From contig NZ_CP033970.1 in NCBI RefSeq assembly GCF_003854935.1, positions 1,178,001 to 1,242,000 on the forward strand: DNA of 64,000 nucleotides, in the 5' to 3' direction. Below the pieces are notes generated by a model. That model was not told where the DNA came from, did no database searches, and saw nothing but the letters and a program-made list of their open reading frames with translations. A program made the position numbers and the translations under genes. Every line of letters starts with the position of its first letter. Position 1 is the stretch's first letter. This DNA is from Cupriavidus pauculus. GTDB taxonomy: Bacteria; Pseudomonadota; Gammaproteobacteria; Burkholderiales; Burkholderiaceae. Below, in pieces: positions 16,122 to 24,858 of this stretch.

Positions 16122-16730
16122 TCAAAGTGTGCCCGGCGCGGCAGGCGCGATAGCGGGGACGCGGTCCAGCAGCGCATCGAACGCCGCTTGGGCGCCGGCG
16201 CAGGCCAGCGCGATATCCGCCGGCTCGCGCACGCTGGCGCGCAACGCGTGCAGGAACTGCTGCCAGCGCGGGCCCGGCGACTGTCCAGCGCCCAGATAGT
16301 GCAGCGGATGCGGCGCCAGCCGCCCGGCCAGTTGCCGGTACAGCACCGCGCCGCCCAGTTGCGAGCCTTCGATCACGTAGCAGACGCCCCAGCGGAAGGC
16401 CGGTTCGCGGCGCAGCGGAGTCACGTCGAAGTCGCGCACCGGCATGCCGCCGGCCGGCGTGGCCGGGTGCGAAAGATCCGCGTTGAGTTCGGGCATCCGG
16501 GTGATCGGCGCCAGCAGGGCCGGGTCCTGCGGCCCGTCGCCAAAGCTGGCCAGCCAGCGCTCCAGCGGGGCCAGCCAAGCGCGCAGGATCAGCAGGTGAT
16601 CGCGGTAGTCGGCCAGCGACGGCGCGGCATGGGACAGCGGCATCGAACGGTCAAGCGTGGCGTGCCGTTCGGCGGTGGCCGCGCGCAGGGACGCCAGTAC
16701 GTCGGTGGATGGGGGCGAGAGTTCAGTCAC
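16122..16730 (-). CDS. Biliverdin-producing heme oxygenase
   Basis: About 202 residues. ATAERHATLD carries the proximal heme-ligand His (residue 23), and GVCYVIEGSQLGGAVLYRQL is the distal-helix signature of bacterial heme oxygenases. It opens heme to biliverdin, CO and iron in the cytoplasm. Biliverdin is the chromophore of the neighbouring bacteriophytochrome, so this is probably a BphO-type enzyme rather than an iron-scavenging one; no heme uptake genes adjoin it. The start is uncertain: GTG 16730 has AAGGA upstream and gives a standard N-terminus, while an in-frame GTG at 16769 gives 215 residues. Confidence 0.88.
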   Translation of the reverse strand: MTELSPPSTDVLASLRAATAERHATLDRSMPLSHAAPSLADYRDHLLILRAWLAPLERWLASFGDGPQDPALLAPITRMPELNADLSHPATPAGGMPVRDFDVTPLRREPAFRWGVCYVIEGSQLGGAVLYRQLAGRLAPHPLHYLGAGQSPGPRWQQFLHALRASVREPADIALACAGAQAAFDALLDRVPAIAPAAPGTL

Positions 16731-16920
16731 GCGATGGATGGTCCTTGGGGGCAGCGAGACGGCAAGCACACATGGTACCCGAATGACGCCGCGACCGGCC
16801 GGGTGGGGGCCCGCGATGACGCCCGCATGACAATCGTGTCATGCAAGGGGGCCGGCGGGCCGCCGCCGATAGAATCGTCCCATCGCGCCCGATGGCGCAA
16901 CCGTTTGGAAGGAGTCTGAA

Positions 16921-17223
16921 ATGAAGTGTCCGACTTGTCCCGACGCAACGCTCGTGATGGCCGAGCGGCAGGGCGTGGAAATCGACTACTGCCCGCAGTG
17001 CCGCGGCGTCTGGCTGGACCGCGGGGAGCTCGACAAGATCCTGGAGCGTTCCACGCAGGTCGAAGCGGCGCCCCAGCCGGCGGGGCAGCGTGAACAGCGC
17101 CCGTACCAGTCCGACGACCGCGGCCGGCGCGACCATCATGGCTATGACCGGGGGCACGACCGGGGCTACGACAAGCACTACGACAAGCGCAAGAAATCCT
17201 GGCTATACGATATCTTCGACTGA
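16921..17223 (+). CDS. TFIIB-type zinc-ribbon protein
   Basis: 100 residues. MKCPTCPD and YCPQCRGVWLDRGELDKIL form a CxxC...CxxC zinc ribbon of the zf-TFIIB family (about 1-42). The C-terminal half is low-complexity, rich in Arg, Asp, His, Tyr and Gly, and ends KKSWLYDIFD. A strong AAGGAG precedes the ATG and a clear terminator follows 13 bp after the stop, so it is a single-gene unit. Function not known; family members are small soluble proteins. Confidence 0.85.
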   Translation: MKCPTCPDATLVMAERQGVEIDYCPQCRGVWLDRGELDKILERSTQVEAAPQPAGQREQRPYQSDDRGRRDHHGYDRGHDRGYDKHYDKRKKSWLYDIFD

Positions 17224-17235
17224 CGTGCCCAAGAC

Positions 17236-17273
17236 AAAGGGGCGCTGCCTTCACCCGGCAGCGCCCCTTTCTT
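17236..17273 (+). terminator. Rho-independent terminator
   Basis: AAAGGGGCGCTGCC and GGCAGCGCCCCTTT form a perfect 14-bp stem around TTCACCC, followed by CTT. It closes the zinc-ribbon gene. It is symmetric and may also serve the opposite strand. Confidence 0.9.
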
Positions 17274-17338
17274 ATTGGGTCAAGACGTCAGACATCCTAT
17301 CAATGTCTGGTCTTTCAGACAGGCAGGGCCCGTCCGTA

Positions 17339-17779
17339 TCAGGCGGCCTTGACGGCCTGCCGGGCGATCAGCTTCCAGTTGCCGCCCTGCTTTTGCCAGA
17401 CCTGCAATACCTTCAGCTGCACGGTGCCGGACTTGCCGCTGTCCAGCGTCTCGCCGGCCAGCGTGTGGCGGATCACGGCCACGTCGCCCGACACGTTCAC
17501 GGTCTGGTCCGTGATGTTGATGCTGACGAAGTCCGACTTCTTGTCGAGCAGGTCGCCGATAAAGCTCGACTTGGTGTCGATGCGGCCGCCGGAATGGCCG
17601 TAGCTCAGCGATTCCGCCACCAGCTGGGACAGCGTCGCCTGGTCCGGATCGACCATCGCCACGCGCAGCTTCTCGGCGGCGGACGTGACGGCCTGGGTGT
17701 CGGTCGATTGGGCCAGCGCGGGTGCGGCGGCGATGCCAAGCACGAGGGCGGCGCCGATGGCCGCGGTGAATTTACGCAT
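17339..17779 (-). CDS. Secreted NTF2-like (DUF4440-type) protein
   Basis: 146 residues. A signal peptide (MRKFTAAIGAALVLGIAAAPALA) is followed by an NTF2-like cone fold: AAEKLRVAMVDPDQATLSQLVAESLSYGHSGG, DKKSDFVSINITDQTVNVSGDVAVIRHTL and KVLQVWQKQGGNWKLIARQAVK. The closing WQKQGGNWKLIARQ is characteristic of the DUF4440/SnoaL-like group, usually a small-ligand-binding or enzyme scaffold; here periplasmic and of unknown role. GGGAGACATC precedes the ATG. It stands alone, 137 bp downstream of nnrS on the same strand. Confidence 0.85.
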   Translation of the reverse strand: MRKFTAAIGAALVLGIAAAPALAQSTDTQAVTSAAEKLRVAMVDPDQATLSQLVAESLSYGHSGGRIDTKSSFIGDLLDKKSDFVSINITDQTVNVSGDVAVIRHTLAGETLDSGKSGTVQLKVLQVWQKQGGNWKLIARQAVKAA

Positions 17780-17916
17780 GATGTCTCCCGATTGTTCTGA
17801 ACTGCCTGGGGTGTCGATGTGGAAAACCGTCGCGGACGAAATCGCGCGACGGTTGTAGGTCATCGTATCACAAGGGGGTAGAGACGCAACCTCGGGTTGC
17901 GTCGGGGAGACAGCGG

Positions 17917-19119
17917 TCAGCCTTCCTTGCCGTCCAGGCGCGGGCGGGTCAGGAACGGCGCGTACTTGATGGCGTAGAGGATCAGCGACGTCGCCCAGCA
18001 GGCCCCGGCCAGCGTGACGGCCTGCAGCTTGAGCGCCGGCAGTGCGAGCGGGCCGGCCACGCGGATGACGGCGGCCAGGATCATCAGTAGGTAGGCCAGG
18101 TGCTCCATGGTGCCCGTTTGAAGCGGCCGTCCGGTATGGCCCAGCGCCGTGCGCGTGATCATCGCGATGATGGCGCAGCCGATTACCCCCACGGTCAGCG
18201 CGTGCAGCGCGGTGGAGCGGTCGATCCAGCCGGCTGCCGCCGCCGCGATCAGCAGGAAGCCGACCGGCAGGAACGCGTAGGCCACGTGCAGGATGGCGAC
18301 GATAGGCTTGCGCAGCGTGCGCATCGAATCCCAGCCGTACAGCCGCACGCCCTGCGCGACAGCCGCGCCGAGCGCCAGCACCGCCACCAGCCAGCCCGGC
18401 GCCGGAGAGGCCGCCGCCAGGGTGGCCAGCAGGGTCAGCGGGATGACGCCGCGCTCCACGGTTGCCCAGCGGCGAATGCGTACGCCCGGCACCGCGTTGG
18501 CCGTGAACATCGGAATGACCCGGCCGCCGATCACGGTGACGAAGACCGTCACCAGCCCCGTCGCCGCTTCTGACGTGTAGAGCGACCAGTCCAGCCGCCC
18601 GGCCAGGGCGGCGGCGTGGAAGCCGATGTTCAGCGCGCCCATCAGGCCCAGCGCGATGGCCAGCCCGTAGTTGCGCTGGCTCTTTGCGCGCCGCAGGATC
18701 GCGTAGAAGCTCAGGCTGCAGAGCGGCAGGAATGCGACGTCGGCTGCGATGGCGGCCCACGCCGGCCCGGTCCACATCAGCACGCGGGCCAGCAGCCAGA
18801 CGCCAGCCAGCGCGCCCAGCCACGCGCCCTGCGGCGTCTGCAGCCCCGTCCAGTTCTTGCCCGCCGTGAACAGAAAGCCCACCACGACCGCGGCGGAGAA
18901 GCCGAAGACCATCTCGTGGGCGTGCCAGAGCATGCCGCCCAGCCACGGCGGGGCCGCCGGTATCCACAGGCCCGCATACATCGCCACCCACGCGGCAATG
19001 GACAGCGCGCCAAACAGCGCAGCCAGCAGGTAGAACGGACGGAAACCGAGTGCCAGGACGGGCAGGCCGCGATAGGCCGATTGGCGCGAGGGCGGGGAGA
19101 TCTGCAGCAGGACGGACAT
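17917..19119 (-). CDS. nnrS: NnrS family multi-pass membrane protein
   Basis: 400 residues, about 12 membrane helices. LALGFRPFYLLAALFG, GMLWHAHEMVFGF with its His pair, NYGLAIALGLMGALN and GRVIPMFTANAVPG are NnrS hallmarks. NnrS is a heme/copper membrane protein that protects against nitric oxide, particularly nitrosylation of iron centres. ATG 19119 is chosen because the longer frame adds an unrelated Arg/Pro-rich leader. An NsrR-like operator lies 85 bp upstream, consistent with derepression by NO. No nitrite or NO reductase genes are in the window. Confidence 0.93.
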   Translation of the reverse strand: MSVLLQISPPSRQSAYRGLPVLALGFRPFYLLAALFGALSIAAWVAMYAGLWIPAAPPWLGGMLWHAHEMVFGFSAAVVVGFLFTAGKNWTGLQTPQGAWLGALAGVWLLARVLMWTGPAWAAIAADVAFLPLCSLSFYAILRRAKSQRNYGLAIALGLMGALNIGFHAAALAGRLDWSLYTSEAATGLVTVFVTVIGGRVIPMFTANAVPGVRIRRWATVERGVIPLTLLATLAAASPAPGWLVAVLALGAAVAQGVRLYGWDSMRTLRKPIVAILHVAYAFLPVGFLLIAAAAAGWIDRSTALHALTVGVIGCAIIAMITRTALGHTGRPLQTGTMEHLAYLLMILAAVIRVAGPLALPALKLQAVTLAGACWATSLILYAIKYAPFLTRPRLDGKEG

Positions 19120-19503
19120 GGTGAGAGCGCCAACGGGCGCGCAAGAACGTGGCAGGCGGCGCGCCGGGAGCGGCACGCCGGTGTGACGGAATCGATTCTA
19201 GAAAAGATGCAAAACAAATGCAATTTAATGGTTCGGCTATCGCCATCTTGTTGATGCAACCGGCTGCCTTCGGGAAAACACTGACGCGGTATGCCGCACA
19301 TCCCCTCCTCGCGTAGGGGTGAATCGCGGGCCAGGCTGCCGATACCCAAGACAAAGCAGACATTCAGAGCCGGTGCCACGACGCCGCGCCAAGCCAATCG
19401 AACGGGCTTTCTCAGCGATGCCGCGCCACGGCCAGTTGCCGCGTGGCGCAATCGTCATTCGGTCCAGCCTTGGGCCATTCATCGGGAATACAGAGGGGAA
19501 ACC
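19120..19503. other. Divergent intergenic region, nnrS / chemoreceptor
   Basis: 384 bp with no gene. The nnrS-proximal part has an A/T-rich stretch holding the NsrR-like operator (19204-19226). The rest is a long leader before the chemoreceptor in which no convincing sigma-28 or sigma-70 promoter was found. Confidence 0.5.
19204..19226. promoter_or_regulatory. NsrR-like operator upstream of nnrS
   Basis: Two inverted arms, AAGATGCA at the left and TGCAATTT at the right, are separated by a short A-rich centre in a 23-bp site. This fits the 11-1-11 NsrR dyad with AAGATG-type arms. NsrR is an Fe-S repressor released by nitric oxide and nnrS is a known member of its regulon in beta-proteobacteria. 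Confidence 0.6.
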
Positions 19504-21132
19504 GTGAAATTCAAAGACTTGTCCATCAAGACCAAGCTCCTTGCGGGGTTTGGCACGCTGGCGCTGATCGTGCTGGTGGTGTCGGGGCTGTCGTTGCGGG
19601 CCCTGAGCCGCTCCACCGACGGCTTTTCGGCCTACATCAACGGCCTGAACGCGCGCGCCGAGGCGGCGTCGCTGGTGCGCACGGCCGTGGATCGCCGCGC
19701 CATTGCGGCGCGCAACCTTGTGCTGGTCAGCGCGCAGTCCGACCTGGACCTGGAGAAAGCCGAGGTCCTCAAGGCCCATGCCGACGTCCAGGAGCGGCTG
19801 GCCCGGCTCAAGCAGATGGTCATGGCCGAAGGCGTCAGCGACGCCGCCCGCCAGCTCGTGGCCGAAGTCGACCGCATCGAATCGAAGTACGGCCCGGTGG
19901 CCACCGACATCGTCGGGCTGGCGCTCGACGGCAAGCGGGACGCCGCCATCGCCAAGATGAACGCCGAGTGCCGGCCGCTGCTGGCCGCGCTGGTCAAGGC
20001 CACGCGCGACTACGCGCAGTTCACGCGCGAGCGCCAGACCGACATGGTCAAGCAGTTGGAGGAAGAGTACGGGCGGCAGCGCCTGTTCCTGATCGTCGTG
20101 GCGATTGCCGCCGTGGTGTTCGGCATCGTCGGCGGGCTGGTGCTGACGCGCGCGATCACGGGGCCGATCCAGCGCGCCGTGGACGTGGCGCGCACCGTGG
20201 CGCGCGGCGAGGTGGGCATGCATATCGAGGTGGATTCGCAGGACGAGCCGGGCCGCCTGCTGGCCGCGCTGCGCGACATGAACGACCGGCTGGCCGAGAC
20301 CGTGGCCAGCGTGCGCGAGAGCAGCGGCAATATCGCGGTGGCCACGGGCGAGATTGCCAGCGGCAACATGGACCTGTCCAGCCGTACCGAGCAGCAGGCC
20401 GCGTCGCTGGAGGAAACCGCCGCCAGCATGGAGCAACTGACCGCCACGGTGCGCCACAACACCGAGAACGCCCGGCAGGCCAGCGAACTGGCGCGCAGCG
20501 CCGCCGACGTGGCGCAGCAGGGCAGCGGCACGGTGGGCCGCGTGGTGGACACCATGGAAGGCATCAGTGCCAGTTCCAGCAAGATTGCCGAGATCACCGG
20601 CATCATCGAAAGCATCGCGTTCCAGACCAACATCCTGGCGCTGAACGCGGCGGTCGAGGCCGCCCGGGCCGGCGAGCAGGGCCGCGGGTTTGCCGTGGTG
20701 GCCAGCGAAGTGCGTAGCCTGGCGCAGCGCTCGTCGAACGCGGCCAAGGAGATCAAGGAGCTGATCGATGCCTCCGTGGCGCAGGTGCAGGCCGGCTCCG
20801 CGCTGGCCAGTGAGGCCGGGCAGACCATGTCGGCGGTGACCGAAGCGGTGGAGCGCGTGACCCATATCGTCGGCGAGATCGCGGCGGCCTCCGCCGAGCA
20901 GAATCGCGGCATTGAGCAGGTGAACCAGGCCATCGTGCAGATCGACCAGGTGACGCAGCAGAACGCGTCGCTGGTGCATGAGGCGGCCACCGCGTCGAAG
21001 TCGCTCGAAGAGCAGGGCAGGCTGCTGACCGATGCCGTGGCGTTCTTCAAGCTGCCGGGCCACGACAAGGCGGCGCGCCGCGCGTTGCCGGGCCGGCGGC
21101 CCGTTGTGGCGGGCGAGGTGGCCTACGGCTGA
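19504..21132 (+). CDS. Methyl-accepting chemotaxis protein (4HB sensor)
   Basis: 542 residues. TM1 (about 10-30, [20 protein letters not shown]), a four-helix-bundle periplasmic domain (about 35-190), TM2 (about 192-212), HAMP (about 213-265) and the cytoplasmic signalling domain follow. The hairpin tip [38 protein letters not shown] is fully conserved, so it can couple to CheA/CheW. There is no C-terminal NWETF-type pentapeptide. The start is a GTG at 19504 preceded by GAGGGGAAA; the in-frame region further upstream lacks a membrane-protein character. The 3' end overlaps the convergent gene at 21123 by 10 bp. Ligand unknown. Confidence 0.93.
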   Translation: MKFKDLSIKTKLLAGFGTLALIVLVVSGLSLRALSRSTDGFSAYINGLNARAEAASLVRTAVDRRAIAARNLVLVSAQSDLDLEKAEVLKAHADVQERLARLKQMVMAEGVSDAARQLVAEVDRIESKYGPVATDIVGLALDGKRDAAIAKMNAECRPLLAALVKATRDYAQFTRERQTDMVKQLEEEYGRQRLFLIVVAIAAVVFGIVGGLVLTRAITGPIQRAVDVARTVARGEVGMHIEVDSQDEPGRLLAALRDMNDRLAETVASVRESSGNIAVATGEIASGNMDLSSRTEQQAASLEETAASMEQLTATVRHNTENARQASELARSAADVAQQGSGTVGRVVDTMEGISASSSKIAEITGIIESIAFQTNILALNAAVEAARAGEQGRGFAVVASEVRSLAQRSSNAAKEIKELIDASVAQVQAGSALASEAGQTMSAVTEAVERVTHIVGEIAAASAEQNRGIEQVNQAIVQIDQVTQQNASLVHEAATASKSLEEQGRLLTDAVAFFKLPGHDKAARRALPGRRPVVAGEVAYG

Positions 21133-22769
21133 CCGCGCCGCGCGCGCGTGGCCTCGGCGGCGGCCGCGCGCAGTTCGGGCGGAAACGCCCGGATCGCGGT
21201 GTGGAAGAAGCCGCGCTCGGCCGCCCGCAGCGTGCCAAGCTGCACGGCCAGCCGCTCCATGGCGGCATACGCCTGTGCGGACGCCCCCTGCTCGTGCACG
21301 AGGTACCACGCCGATTCCAGCAGCAGGTTGGCCAGTTGCAGCGCGTTGTAGCGGACGTGGCCGTTGTCGTGCTCTTCCAGCGCGAACGCGGCCACCGACG
21401 ACCACCGCACAAAGCCCTTGGCCGGCGCGAACGGCGCATGGAAGGGGCGCAGCGCGTCCACGGCGGCGGCCACGGTCAGCGGCTGCTGGGCGCGGAAGGC
21501 CGCCAGCGATGCCGACATTGGCGCGGCATCCTCATGGGCGCCGGCCCCGGCATGCCCGCGCGCCACGCGCAGCAGGAAGATCGTGTTCCACGCCGAACCG
21601 CCTCCCACGCCAAAGCGGTCGCAGATCCATTCCGACAGCCCCAGCCAGCGCATCGACTGCCGCTGCACGTCGCCGGCCGCCATCGTCCGCTCGCCGTCGA
21701 CCAGGCCGTATTGCCAGAACAGCCACAGCGACCAGCCGATGTTGGCGGCCGCGTGCTGCACGGCGTCGACCGAATCGGCCTCGTAGGCGGCCTGCAGCGC
21801 GCCCGAGAACGCGTCCAGCGCCTGGCGCGCGGCGTCGTGGCGTGACGACGGGCCGCGCGGCGCGTCCGGCCGCAGCGCGACGCTCTTGCAGACCAGCGCC
21901 TCCAGGTTCAGCGTCTCGAAGCGGATGCGCGGGTTGTAGCGCACCACGGGCCGCAGTTCGGCATCGGCGGACAGGCGGCCCAGCTCGCGCTGCGCCGCGT
22001 CCAGATCGCCGCGCGCATAGTGTTCCCAGGCCCGCACCACGTGGGCCATGGCCGCAAAGGTCGGCAGCGCGGCATTGACGCCGCCGGCCACCACGATGCG
22101 CTCGAAGCGGCGCAGCGCGGCGCGGCTCTTGTCCAGGCGGTCGCTGCGGCGCCAGGCCAGGCTTTCCTTGAGCAGTGACAGCGCCTGCTGGAAGTCGTCG
22201 GCCGCCGAACGCTGCGCCGCGCGAAACGACTCGGCCACGCCATGGTCGATCTCGCCCGCAAAGCCGTCCTGCGCGCCCCGCATGGCCTGCGTCAGGTGCC
22301 GCCAGAACGCCATGTCCCGCATCACGTACTGCAACCCCTGGCTGGCCGGTGCGGGCGCCGCGTCGCCGCCGTCGGGCGCCTGGCCCAGCCAGCGCGCCAC
22401 GCCGGCCGTGCCCAGGGCCTTGCCGTGCGCGACGAAGCGCAGCCGGCGGGCCGTGGCCGCTGTCATCCAGAACGGCCCCCGGCTGCGGCCTTCCGCGCGC
22501 AGCGCGGACGCGCCCACGGCCTTGTCGTGGCCCCAGCCAACCGGCACGCCCCAGCGCGCGAAATCGGCGAACGCGCGAGAGACGATCATCCGCACGTTGG
22601 CCGCGTCCGCAAAGCGCGTGCGCACGGCCGTCGCGCCCAGGTCTTCCTGGTCGCGCGACACGGCCAGCCAGATGCGCGCCAGCAGCCAGACGGACTGGTA
22701 GCGCGCCGCGTGCCCGCCCACGCGGTAGGGCGGCGACAGGTCGATCGGGATCACGGTGGTGGCTGGCAT
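21123..22769 (-). CDS. Orphan protein divergent from class D beta-lactamase; candidate OXA regulator (RP3-like)
   Basis: 548 residues from ATG 22769 (551 from ATG 22778). No signal peptide or membrane segment. The N-terminal about 150 residues ([11 protein letters not shown]...[30 protein letters not shown]) could be a winged-helix-like module; the remainder is helical and Ala-rich in a TPR-like way ([49 protein letters not shown]). It faces the beta-lactamase gene across 140 bp. From memory, in Ralstonia pickettii an ORF called RP3, divergent from blaOXA-60 and without similarity to known regulators, is needed for induction of the OXA enzymes; size and placement here match. Homology is inferred from context, not tested. 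Confidence 0.55.
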   Translation of the reverse strand: MPATTVIPIDLSPPYRVGGHAARYQSVWLLARIWLAVSRDQEDLGATAVRTRFADAANVRMIVSRAFADFARWGVPVGWGHDKAVGASALRAEGRSRGPFWMTAATARRLRFVAHGKALGTAGVARWLGQAPDGGDAAPAPASQGLQYVMRDMAFWRHLTQAMRGAQDGFAGEIDHGVAESFRAAQRSAADDFQQALSLLKESLAWRRSDRLDKSRAALRRFERIVVAGGVNAALPTFAAMAHVVRAWEHYARGDLDAAQRELGRLSADAELRPVVRYNPRIRFETLNLEALVCKSVALRPDAPRGPSSRHDAARQALDAFSGALQAAYEADSVDAVQHAAANIGWSLWLFWQYGLVDGERTMAAGDVQRQSMRWLGLSEWICDRFGVGGGSAWNTIFLLRVARGHAGAGAHEDAAPMSASLAAFRAQQPLTVAAAVDALRPFHAPFAPAKGFVRWSSVAAFALEEHDNGHVRYNALQLANLLLESAWYLVHEQGASAQAYAAMERLAVQLGTLRAAERGFFHTAIRAFPPELRAAAAEATRARRGQP

Positions 22770-22909
22770 GGCCGCCATGTTACGCGTGTTACAGCGGCGC
22801 CGGTTGGCGTTCCGCGCGCCGCCACCTATGCTCCGCACCACGATCCGGGCCTGGATTGCCAACCGTCGACATGGACGACACCCACAACCAAGAACCATAG
22901 CGTGCAGAT

Positions 22910-23734
22910 ATGCCAAACCGACTCCTCCGCTGGCTCCTGATGCCCCTGATCGCGGCCTGTGCCGCCACGGCCGTGCAGGCGGCCGAGACCCCGCTCGACG
23001 CCAGATCGCTGTTCGACGCCGCCGGCGTGGACGGCACGATGGTCGTCTACGACGTGCGCCAGCAGCGCACGATGACCTACAACCCGCGCCGCGCGGCCAC
23101 GCCGTACTCGCCGGCGTCGACGTTCAAGATCTTCAATTCGCTGATCGGGCTGGAAACCGGCGCCGTGGCCGACGTGGACCACGACAAGCTGCCGTGGGAC
23201 GGCAAGGTCTGGATGCACCACGGCAAGCCGATCCTGCCGCCCGTCTGCAACGGCGAGGTGGCGCTGCGCGTGGCGCTGAAGAACTCGTGCGTGCCGGCGT
23301 ACCAGGCGCTGGCGCGCCGCGTGGGCACGGCGCAGTACCGCAAGTACCTGGGCGCCGCGCACTTCGGCAACGCCGACGTGGGCGGCCCGGTGGACCGCTT
23401 CTGGCTCAACGGCCGCCTGCAGGTCACCACCTACCAGCAGATCGACTTCCTGCGCGCCGCGGCGGCTCACAAGGTGCCGCTGATCTCCGAGCGCAGCTTC
23501 GAGGCGCTGGACGATATCCTGACGATCGAGCGCACGCCGGCGTACACGCTGCGCGCCAAGACCGGCTGGGCCACGTCGGGCAAGATGGATGTGGGCTGGT
23601 GGGTGGGCTGGGTGACGCGCGGCGACGATACCTACGTGTTCGCGATGAACCTGGACATGCCACAGCCGGAAGTTGGCGCCAGGCGCCAGGAAATCGCCCG
23701 CGCGGTGCTGCGCCAGGTGGGCGCGCTGCCGTAA
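22910..23734 (+). CDS. blaOXA: Class D (OXA-type) beta-lactamase
   Basis: 274 residues with a signal peptide (about 1-24, ending VQAA). Catalytic Ser70-T-F-Lys73 is in SPASTFKIFN, Ser126-C-V128 in KNSCVPAY, F152-G-N154 replaces the usual YGN, and Lys217-T-G219 is in RAKTGWATSG. All class D active-site elements are present, so it should be an active periplasmic serine beta-lactamase. The FGN variant and chromosomal setting fit the OXA-22/OXA-60 type resident enzymes of Ralstonia and relatives. It is divergent from the large orphan protein at 21123-22769 and convergent with fliR, 15 bp apart. Spectrum cannot be told from sequence alone. Confidence 0.93.
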   Translation: MPNRLLRWLLMPLIAACAATAVQAAETPLDARSLFDAAGVDGTMVVYDVRQQRTMTYNPRRAATPYSPASTFKIFNSLIGLETGAVADVDHDKLPWDGKVWMHHGKPILPPVCNGEVALRVALKNSCVPAYQALARRVGTAQYRKYLGAAHFGNADVGGPVDRFWLNGRLQVTTYQQIDFLRAAAAHKVPLISERSFEALDDILTIERTPAYTLRAKTGWATSGKMDVGWWVGWVTRGDDTYVFAMNLDMPQPEVGARRQEIARAVLRQVGALP

Positions 23735-23749
23735 GCCGGCGGGCCGCCG

Positions 23750-24535
23750 CTACGGGGCGAGCTGGTCGATGACCGAGGCGGCGGTCTGCAGCCCGGTATC
23801 GACCAGATGCTGCATGTAGACGCCCATCTGCGGCATGCACAGCGCCAGCACCAGCATGCCGCCCAGCAGCGTCACCGGAAAGCCGACCGCGAAGATCGAC
23901 AACTGCGGCGACGCGCGGTTCAGGATACCCATCGCCAGGTTCAGCGTCAGCAGCGCGGCAATCATCGGCAGCGACAGCAGCATGCCCGAGGCAAAGACCG
24001 TGCCGCCGGCGCGCGCCACCATGCCCCAGCCGTGGCCGGACAGCGGCACGGCGGCAATCGGCACGCCCTGGAAGCTGTCGACCAGCGCGGCCAGCATCAT
24101 CAGGTGGCCGTCCAGCGACAGGAACATCAGCGTGGCGACGATGTTCAGGAAGCGCGACAGCACCATGGTCTGCCCGCCGGACGAGCGGTCGTAGAACGCG
24201 GCGAACGACAGGCCCATCTGCAGGCCGATGATTTCGCCGGCCATCTGTACCGCGGCAAACATCAGCCGCATGGTGAAGCCCATGGCCACGCCGATGCCAA
24301 CCTCGTTCAGGATGATCAGCAGGCCCTCGTACGAATAGACCGGCGCGGCCGGGATGGCGCCGATGGTGGGCGAGACCACCGTGGACAGCGCCGCCGCCAG
24401 CAGCACCTTGGCGCGGCGCGGAATGGTCGACTCGCTGAAGACGGGCGCGGTGGCGATCAGCGCCAGCAGCCGGAACATCGGCCACAGGAAGGCGGCGATC
24501 CACCCGTAGAGCTGGTCGGTGGTGACCTCTAGCAC
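23750..24535 (-). CDS. fliR: Flagellar export apparatus protein FliR
   Basis: 261 residues, about six membrane helices. TTDQLYGWIAAFLWPMFRLLALIATAPVFSE and the central GEIIGLQMGLSFAAFYDR with LNLAMGILNRASPQLSIFAVGFP are FliR/SpaR/YscT signatures. It is part of the FliPQR gate that forms the entry of the flagellar type III secretion channel. It is the last gene of the fliLMNOPQR run, 40 bp after fliQ. FlhB and FlhA are not in the window. Confidence 0.97.
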   Translation of the reverse strand: MLEVTTDQLYGWIAAFLWPMFRLLALIATAPVFSESTIPRRAKVLLAAALSTVVSPTIGAIPAAPVYSYEGLLIILNEVGIGVAMGFTMRLMFAAVQMAGEIIGLQMGLSFAAFYDRSSGGQTMVLSRFLNIVATLMFLSLDGHLMMLAALVDSFQGVPIAAVPLSGHGWGMVARAGGTVFASGMLLSLPMIAALLTLNLAMGILNRASPQLSIFAVGFPVTLLGGMLVLALCMPQMGVYMQHLVDTGLQTAASVIDQLAP

Positions 24536-24575
24536 GGCGCCGGTTTCCTGCGGATAGACTGGGGGAGCGGGCGCG

Positions 24576-24845
24576 TCAGTGCGCCAGGGCGGGGATGCCC
24601 TGGAAGACTTCGCGCATGTAGTCGACGAACGTGTTGAGCATCCACGGGCCGACCAGCACCATCGTCACGAACAGTGCCACCAGCTTGGGGATGAACGTCA
24701 GCGTCATCTCGTTGATCTGGGTGGCGGCCTGGAACAGGCTCACCACCAGGCCGGCGGCCAGCGCCACCAACAGCAGCGGGGCAGACAGCATCAGCGTCAT
24801 CTTCATCGCCTGCGTGGCGATCGTCATGACCATCTCGGGCGTCAT
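24576..24845 (-). CDS. fliQ: Flagellar export apparatus protein FliQ
   Basis: 89 residues with two membrane helices (about 16-38 and 52-75). MTPEMVMTIATQAMKMTLMLSAPLLLVALAAGLVVSLFQ starts as FliQ, and AATQINEMTLTFIPK is the family motif. Four copies surround the FliP/FliR core in the export gate. 13 bp after fliP, clearly co-transcribed. Confidence 0.97.
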   Translation of the reverse strand: MTPEMVMTIATQAMKMTLMLSAPLLLVALAAGLVVSLFQAATQINEMTLTFIPKLVALFVTMVLVGPWMLNTFVDYMREVFQGIPALAH

Positions 24846-24858
24846 CTCGGGCTCCGCG

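Noticed and set aside
22770-22909. Integron or IS-borne beta-lactamase
   Set aside because: No attC-like site, integrase, transposase or terminal inverted repeat was seen around the OXA gene, and its base composition matches its neighbours.
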